Source of the DNA: Eonycteris spelaea
Taxonomy: Eukaryota > Chordata > Mammalia > Chiroptera > Pteropodidae
Direction of reading: 5' to 3'
DNA: 64,000 bases
NCBI GenBank assembly: GCA_003508835.1
Contig: PUFA01000105.1
Span: forward strand, 558,001-622,000
The position numbers and the translations under genes are program-made. The stretch's first letter is position 1; each line of letters starts with the position of its first letter. Under the pieces are notes generated by a model. That model searched no databases. It was not told the origin of the DNA and saw only the letters and a program-made list of their open reading frames with translations. Of this stretch, positions 57,056 to 64,000 are shown piece by piece.

Positions 57056-57429
57056 TAATAAATTATTTTGGCTCTCTAACATCAAAGTATTAAGCCTATG
57101 TTAGAATATGTAATAAACCTTTGACTGAATGTAATCCTGGTGGATCTTTTATGGTTAGACTGAGATCTACTATGAGAGATGTTTGATGTCCCTGGTGTAA
57201 CAAATCTTTCTATCGTTCTTGTCAAGAAGTATTTCAGCCTACATCTCTTCATTTGCCCATCTCAACCTTAAAAACTATTCCAGAAGTGCTTTTCAATAAG
57301 TAGAGCCAGAATATGAAGACCTTTTACCCAATGGATAGAACAGGGGGAGGTATTTTCTGCATTTGATATGGGATTTGTAATATAGTTAATTTATCTTATG
57401 ACCTTCAATGGATCAATGGAAATAATAAA

Positions 57430-57650
57430 CTTAACATTTGTGAAGAATTCTTCTGTTTGCAAAACCACTGTTACCGTCATTATCTCACTCAGCTCTTACT
57501 ACATTACCAGGTGGTGGTTTTATCCTTCTCATTATGAGAAAAATGAAGCAGAAAGTTAAATAACGTGCCCACCGTCACATCAGTGAGAAGTAATTCACGG
57601 GTTCATTGTTCAGATCAGTTCTACTGACTCAAGGTTCCAGGGTGTTTTCA
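57430..57650 (-). mobile_element. MIR SINE, antisense
   Basis: Phrases cattatctcactcagctctt, gaaaaatgaagcagaaagtt, aaataacgtgcccaccgtca and gatcagttctactgactcaa follow the antisense MIR. Confidence 0.7.
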
Positions 57651-58324
57651 TTATAGTAAGGCTCAATTTGTACGTCATATAATTAATAACAACATAAAGG
57701 TGTACATGTGGTTTATTTGGAAGAGACCTATTGTATAAATCTATTTATAGGTGCCCTTACTAGGTAGCTAATATTCAATGCAAGAAATGATGTTAAAATA
57801 CTGTTTACATGTCTACCTAATTTTCATATTATATAGCACTTAGTACTTTCTAAAGTGCTCCAATTTCTCAACTGCTTCTCACAGTAATTGACACTCCGAG
57901 GCTTATTTGTCTTTTATTATCTTATTAACTCATAAATATCCTAAAAATAGACATAAATTCAGGCGCTTTGTGACATTTCATAATTCAGAAACTCAATTAC
58001 CAGTATCTGAGAAAGCGAAACCATAAATTACAATGCCATTTATAGTTCGAAACAGAGACATCTTCTAGTGGTAAAGTTATCACTCATCCTTTCATACACT
58101 AATTAATTGTGCTTCTATCACTGTCTAGAAACCGACTTTAGAACTGCAGAAAACAGGAAAATTAATAAAGTTTATCCTTTGCTATCTATTACATTATATT
58201 TGAGATTAAAACATCTATGACATAGACATTAATAATTCAGGTATTTAGTAGAAAGGATCAAAGACTAAAGAAGTATTGAGAAAGTCCTGTAGAAAGAGAT
58301 TAATACCACCTCAGGGAATCAAAA
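57651..58324. other. no recognised feature
   Basis: AT-rich unique-looking sequence. Confidence 0.4.
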
Positions 58325-58625
58325 AACACTTTAGAGGAAAGAAAACATTTGAACAGGACCTTGAATGATATCAGCAATGAAAACACAGTAGAAGAATCTC
58401 CTGGTCCCAGTGAATAATAAGATCAAAGGCAAAATAGAAAAACCCAGGCTGAAGTTTGAAATGATTGTTTGGATTATAGAATGTGTGAAAAAGAATAGAG
58501 GAGGGTAGGCCTGGAAAGGTATTTGAGGCCAGAGAGTGAAAGGCCTTGAATATCAAAGCAAGGAGGTGGGTTTTACTTGGTGTACGGGGATGAGATACTG
58601 AAGGATTCTGATTAGGAGAGATTCA
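58325..58625 (-). mobile_element. L2 LINE body, antisense
   Basis: Antisense L2 phrases: gaacaggaccttgaatgata, tagaggagggtaggcctgg, gagtgaaaggccttgaatat, gtgggttttacttggtg and gaaggattctgattagg. Confidence 0.65.
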
Positions 58626-58699
58626 CAAGTTGGGAACTGTAATTGGTAAAATTCTTGATACTTAAAAAAGTAGAAGAGGCAGCAGTCTGAGTGATCACA

Positions 58700-59205
58700 G
58701 TTGTAGATCTGATGATGTCATTATTCTTATTAAGTATCCTTCAATGATTTCTATTGTCTTTAAGGAAAAAAATCAAAACTTGTTAACGTTTTTGAGAAAA
58801 TCCATGTTCTTTCTTTTTTCGACCTCTCCATACTCCATTTATTCCAACATGCCATGCTCTCTCACTTAAGACCCCTTTACGTGTGCTATTTTCTCTGCTA
58901 GGAAAATGTTCCTTTGTCTTCTTATCTGATTCACTTCAAGAATATATATAAACTTTATTATTTTAGGGAGAGCTTTTTGTCCCTCTATAAAACAATAAAA
59001 CTCCTGCCATATATGTCCTCTTTGTGCCATGAAATTCTGTTCCGATGCTGATTGCATTTTATTGTGATTCGTTTAATTTTGTGTCTTTCCAGTTAGACTA
59101 CAAGCTCTATGGGAACAGAAAGGTCATCTTTTTTGTCGAATCATGTATCCTTAGCACAGTGCCTGGTTCATGAAGGTTACTCTAAAAATATTTGTGGAAT
59201 AAATG
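58700..59205 (+). mobile_element. L2 LINE 3' region, sense
   Basis: Sense L2 order: tattccaacatgccatgctc, gtgctattttctctgctagg, tattttagggagagcttttt, ctacaagctctatgggaaca and ttagcacagtgcctggttca, then gtggaataaatgtatg. It lies tail-on to the antisense L2 at 58,325-58,625, so two L2 pieces face in opposite directions. Confidence 0.8.
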
Positions 59206-59517
59206 TATGTATATACATGTACCACATATGGGAGAAATCCTCGAGCAGCAGCAAAGATATACTTGCCATAACTAAGATCTTCATATATTTGTTAATTGCA
59301 AATAAACATTTTAACAAGTCACCTGATATGTCACTTCTTATATTGCCTGGAATTACCAAGATTTTTGGTTGAATGAAGTCAAATCATATCTACTTTTGTC
59401 CATGGTGCTAAATATTAATATTTTGCCCTTGAGAGCTGTTATTCTCTGGGAGTAAGAGGATGCAATATGTTGTCCTTTTTGCTTCAGCATGAATTTACAC
59501 GTATGTGCCTCCTGCCA

Positions 59518-59585
59518 TCACATCATATCATCATCATCATCATCATCATCATCGTCATCGTCATCGTCATCGTCATCACCATCAC
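59518..59585. repeat. ATC/GTC trinucleotide repeat
   Basis: About 68 bases of CAT triplets with a CGT/CAT alternation in the right half. A poly-Ser frame across it is an artefact. Confidence 0.95.
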
Positions 59586-59589
59586 AGCA

Positions 59590-59835
59590 ATGCTCAATTC
59601 CTGAGCACCTGCAATACGCCAGCCTCTGTGCTCAAGAGTTTTTTATCTCTCTTATTTCACTTAATTTAAACAACAATATGAAATAGTCCCTGTTTTATGT
59701 GATATTATAGATGAAAAGATGGAAAATTCGGAAGATTAAGTAGCGTGCTCAAGTTTACACAGCTAATAAGTGGCAAAGCTGGAACTGAAACTCAGGTCTC
59801 GGAGACTCCTAAAATTGCTCTGAAACACTGTGTCA
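59590..59835 (-). mobile_element. MIR SINE, antisense, nearly full length
   Basis: Full antisense MIR order: ctgagcacctgcaatacgcc, tcttatttcacttaatttaa, tagatgaaaagatggaaaat, gctcaagtttacacagctaa, taagtggcaaagctggaact. Confidence 0.85.
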
Positions 59836-59954
59836 TAGAGCTGCCCTCAATGCAGTCATTTTCAAGGTCAACTCTACAACCCTCTGCTCTTCCTGGGAAT
59901 TCTAGCTAAGAGCAATACCTTTCTATACTGAATGCCCAGGTCATTCTTTAATGA

Positions 59955-60115
59955 ATCTGTCAACTTAATAGTATAAATCACTTTCACATACATGGCTTCA
60001 TGTAATAACAACTTCGTAAAGTTGGTGTGGTTAATGGTCCACTCACCTCTCACCGATAAAACCAGAGATTAGAAGTTCGGTGACTCAACCAAGATCACAC
60101 AGTAATTGATAGATA
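59955..60115 (-). mobile_element. MIR SINE, antisense
   Basis: Antisense MIR phrases: atcactttcacatacatggc, cttcgtaaagttggtgtgg, ctcaccgataaaaccagaga, tgactcaaccaagatcacac, agtaattgat. Confidence 0.75.
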
Positions 60116-60569
60116 TTTCACTTATCCATGTTCCTGGATAGATTGTTTCCCCCCACTATGTTATGTTTCCTGCATGCTTCCATGTGCAAATTTATTTACG
60201 TACAGTTTGATGGAGTGGGAAGCATTAGATTCATGAATATTTTTCTTTTCAAGACAATGAAACAACAAAAGTGATTTGTTTACTTTTTCTTTTCCTCCAT
60301 TTGTAGATGGAGTAGAGGCTGCGAGCTCCTGACCTAATGCCAATTCTTCCCTCTTCTGTACTAATAGAACTCAGAGTTTTCTTGGGTGGGGACAGCGGAA
60401 CATGCCAGTCCAAAGTCTGTCTAAGACTTCCTTTTAGACATGGGTGGCCTTGTATACAGTTCGCATGAGCTAGCAAAATGGGAAAAAATATTGTTCTATT
60501 GAATGTTTCACACGGGCTGTACCAAGGGGTGATAATGGCCATATTTGCATGATAAGCTGTATCTGATTT

Positions 60570-60645
60570 TGAAATTGTTAAAATTGGGGCTCAAAAAATC
60601 AGAAGACTTACTGTAGGTCACACAGCTTGTAGGGAAACTGGGACT
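60570..60645 (-). mobile_element. MIR SINE core fragment, antisense
   Basis: Only the core survives: gaagacttactgtaggtcac followed by acagcttgtagggaaactgg. Confidence 0.5.
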
Positions 60646-62409
60646 TTTGTTATCGTTAAATCCATTCCAGTGATGTTTCCTTTTTTTGTGTTTCTGTTTC
60701 TCTGTTTCCATTTTCATATTCCCCTGTCTTTCTGTCTGTCTCTGTTTTCTAAGTCTTTACTCTTTTATTAATTTTTAAAACAGATTATAGGAACTCTAAA
60801 ATGACATTGGTTGAGAATTTGTTAATTCCCACAGGATCTGTAGAATTATTTCTTCAGAACGATTGGCCTTAACTATATGCCTCTGTAGCCACATCTGTGA
60901 ACCCCCATTGACTATTAGAAAATGGTTTTGTATTATATTTTTTTCTACAGAAAGATAGATTGTTTTGTATTTCCTCTAGCATGGTTCATCAGAATCCATT
61001 TTTTTACAATCGGTATTGTAGAGAAGTTTATTTTAGCTTTATGACTCATTATTGGCAGAGCCACCTGTACAGCTTCCTTCAGTTTCTTACTCAGAGATGG
61101 ACGCTGATCGCACTTCAGTTGTTTTACATCCCTGGGCATGATTCTTGCCACAGAAGCTTGTTCACATCAGCCAGGTCCCACTGTCTAATCTTTTTCCCTA
61201 CCCAATGCCTGTTCTGAGTCCGTTCTGTGAGTCAAGATGGTGCAAAGCTGTAGTTTGGTGCTTCCCAGCTGGGGACAGAGCAGTGACTCCTTCAGAGAGT
61301 CATTTTAAGGGGTAAAATGCAGGTCTGGTCACTTGCTGAAGTCCATCAGAGACAGCTTTATCCCATAAACAGAGAGGAAGTAGAGTTGGTACTGGTAGCT
61401 GGTACCACTATCAGTACAATGAGGGTGAATCTTTGCAGCCTCTGGTGTGGAGCCATGAATTCTGCTTTCTCCTCACATGCGTGGAATAGACAAAAGCAAG
61501 GCTTGAAAAAGGCTGTGCAAGTGGGACAACTTATTTTCATCAGCTTCCAGGTAAATCCATCTCTACCTAGAATCTAGAAGGGTGACCCAAACTATTCTTT
61601 TTCTGGCTTGATTTATCTTTGGCAATACACACGGAGGACACTTTGAATGGGGAATTGGTAGTGGTCCTCTCCCAGTTCATCAACTCTTCTCATCTGCTCC
61701 TCCTTGATAGGCCACCCTTCTCCCCCAAGATGAAGTCTCTCATCTGTGGAATTGCCTCCTCTATGGACTTCAGAAAAATCTTAAGTCGTCTGTTTCCCTC
61801 TATCTATCCCCATCCAGTTCCCAAATCTAGCCTTTTTTCTTTTTGCCCTCAGCCTTGGTTACTAAGAGTGGACCTCTGATCAACGAGGCTAAAGAAGGGT
61901 ATGAAAAGAAGTGATCCTGTTTAGTCTGGGGCCAGAATCAAACATCAGAACTCTTTAAGGTGTTTCTTTTCTCCTCGTTAACTTTTATAAGAGCGATGTA
62001 AAATGGACAGAGGGAGAAGGCGTAGGTCCATGCATAGCTAGACCTTACACACCAGGTCGACACTGAGAGTGAGGATGAACTCAGGTTCACAAGGTGATGG
62101 GGTGGAACCTGGTAGGGACAGGAAAGGACCATGGTCTTCAAACAGGAAAGAGATGAATAGACAAGAATTGGAAGAGGGACTTGCAATGGAGACTAAGACC
62201 AAAGGCTAATGAAACAAACTGAAGCCTGCAGTGGTGATGAACTGGAAAGGACCCGAGGATCCTCTGGAACCAAGGAGAGACTGAACTTTATGGTAGAAGG
62301 TCAGCACGTGGAGCAGTGAGAAACTGGGCCACAGGAGAAAGTGAAATTAAGCCAAAGTACTACATTCATTGACATGAACTATATCTAACTTCTAATTTGA
62401 AAGGAAAGG
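60646..62409. other. no recognised feature
   Basis: Unique-looking. A plus-strand frame at 61,317-61,577 contains a donor-like cag|gtaaat at about 61,550 but no convincing acceptor or protein family. The purine-rich part at 61,990-62,340 may be a diverged antisense L2 but is too weak to call. Confidence 0.4.
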
Positions 62410-62570
62410 GAGTTTACATTAGATGCTAGATACAGTTGCAGGGATATTTATGTATATTTCATTTCACTTGATACTCAGAACAATTCTAGGTAATGCTATT
62501 GTCCCCATTTTTTTTTCAGATGAAACAAGTACAAGTTGCAACATGATTCTCGATTTCAGCCAGAAAGTGC
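62410..62570 (-). mobile_element. MIR SINE, antisense, diverged
   Basis: Phrases tttcatttcacttgatactc, agaacaattctaggtaatgc and tattgtccccatttttt, then cagatgaaacaagta, follow the antisense MIR 3' half. Confidence 0.65.
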
Positions 62571-64000
62571 TATGTTAAAGTAGCATGAGAAAATATGGTG
62601 AAACAGCAGTTTCTTTCTTTCTTTTTTTTACTGTGATCATTTTAGATGTGAGCAGTGTCACTGAGATTTCTTAAGTAGCTAAAATTCTTAGGATTAAAAA
62701 AAAAAATCCAGTTCCCTCACTATCTGATGCCGGGAAGTAGTTTTTCCTTAATACCATGCCAGAGGACATTTTTGTTCTGTGAGCTGTTGCTGTGCTAGCT
62801 TTAGCCATGGGATCAAACGCTTTACATGTGTTAGCCCTGGGAGAATGCCCATCTCCTCAAACGTTTGGTTTTAGTAAAAAACTAGTGTTGCAACTCAATT
62901 GCGGGGTCATCTGATTGACCATAGTTGAGATTAACATGGGTTGGGATGAGTTCAAGAATTTGGAGTTCTCCTCTATATTCTCTGTCCACCCTAAAAATTG
63001 AATATTGAGAGATGAATCTGGGTTGTCCTTAGAATAAATCTATGCAGTGAGCAAAATTTTTAGTTAGTCTGTGACCAATACCTGTGCAGCCTGACCAAGT
63101 TAAAACTTGCATACCAGAATCGCAACATTTGGAGGACAGAGATTATGGCAATTTTGAGGGTTTCTCATCCATTTGCCTACTTCTTTATAGTCACGTCATG
63201 TTATCAGGGCACCGAAGGTCACAGATGTCAAAATATTGATTTTTTTTTAAATAGCATTTTTTGCCCTGTTGGTGACCAATCAGTAGGCTTTCTTTGAGAA
63301 TCATTTTGGCAGGATGCATGGCATTGTGTTGATGAATGGAAGTCCTAGATGACAGTTTGCACCTCCATATAACAAATTATGTTGACATGTAAAGTTACCC
63401 ATATAGTGAGGGAATAACTCAACGGATAATTTGGAACACTACACTCATCACTCAAGCTCTATCAGAAGTCCTTTGCCTCCAGGCAGTAATTTGTGGTGTC
63501 TTATAGTGAGCATCAAAGGAACTCAGTGAACTAACACGTCTTTATCTCTGGAATGTATTTTCCCCCTGCTTGGGAAAATGGTTCCCTCCAGATTAGGACA
63601 ATGAACCAAACTGTGTGGTAATGTAAGAGGTCATGTAGTATAGGTTAGATGTTTACAAAGAGTCTCTGAACTAACTGTATGACTTGATTTTATTCATTTC
63701 TAAACTCTGGAACTATTTTATTCAACATATTATGTTATCCAGGAGACCCTCTATGATGGATTCTTTTTTTTTTTTTTAATTTAGGAAGCTAAATGACTAC
63801 TTTATAGCCAGGAAACATTTTTTCCCATTGCAATCATACTTGCAAAACTACAATTGGGTCAGGAGGCATCTGGTGAATGTATGGGATCAAGGAAAGGAAA
63901 GATTAATAGAGCATCCCATATGTAAATAATCTTAAACTCAAGCTATTCTAGAAGCTTGATATTGACCAGTGGGAGGAAAAGACAAGAGTGATTAGGTAGA
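62571..64000. other. no recognised feature
   Basis: AT-rich unique-looking sequence to the window end. T-runs occur at 63,241 and 63,764. Nothing else seen. Confidence 0.45.

Overview
The window looks like ordinary non-coding nuclear DNA of a placental mammal. It is AT-rich and CpG-poor, has no convincing intact protein-coding gene, and is built mainly from old interspersed repeats: many MIR SINEs, L2 pieces on both strands, L1 LINEs of several ages, MER5-type, hAT-type and Tigger DNA transposons, ERVL-like and ERV1-like LTRs, plus several long microsatellites. I saw no Alu, B1, Bov, SINEC or ERE-type SINE. The L1 3' UTR sequence at 43.8-44.4 kb recalls laurasiatherian L1s (bats, horse and relatives). 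A laurasiatherian, possibly a bat or perissodactyl, is therefore my best guess, but it is a guess. Repeat family calls come from sequence recall and the signatures quoted, not from a database run, so boundaries are good to tens of bases at best.

Layout. 0-19 kb: unique sequence with small remnants (antisense LINE ORF1 pieces, an ERVL-like LTR, L2, MIR, a MER5A copy with nine CAG units), a microsatellite near 8 kb and a striking TTC/TCC tract of about 350 bp near 14.7 kb. A minus-strand open stretch at 16,446-16,705 is flanked by good splice-like signals and is the best coding candidate. 19.2-26.0 kb: one nearly full-length ancient sense L1 with recognisable ORF1 and ORF2 remains, interrupted by a short Tigger element with visible terminal inverted repeats. 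27.7-30.4 kb: a long antisense L2 split by an LTR, another old repeat and a MIR. 30.7-38 kb: further L2, MER5 and unnamed old repeats. 38.0-42.1 kb: two related ERV1-type LTRs in opposite orientation, the first inserted into an L2.

42.9-50.8 kb: a stack of antisense L1 copies. One carries an ORF1-ORF2 deletion junction and a 276-base pure pyrimidine tract within ORF2. Another carries a hAT element with its 8-bp target duplication still visible and a 40-bp tandem duplication near its 5' end. 50.9-64 kb: mostly unique sequence with scattered MIR and L2 copies and two short microsatellites.

No genes act together here as an operon or system. Points worth a second look are the two possible minus-strand exon remnants, the two H-DNA-prone tracts, the nested insertions that give relative ages, and a CpG-enriched repeat-free patch at 39.5-40.0 kb with an X-box-like motif. 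I found no evidence of an undescribed biological system.
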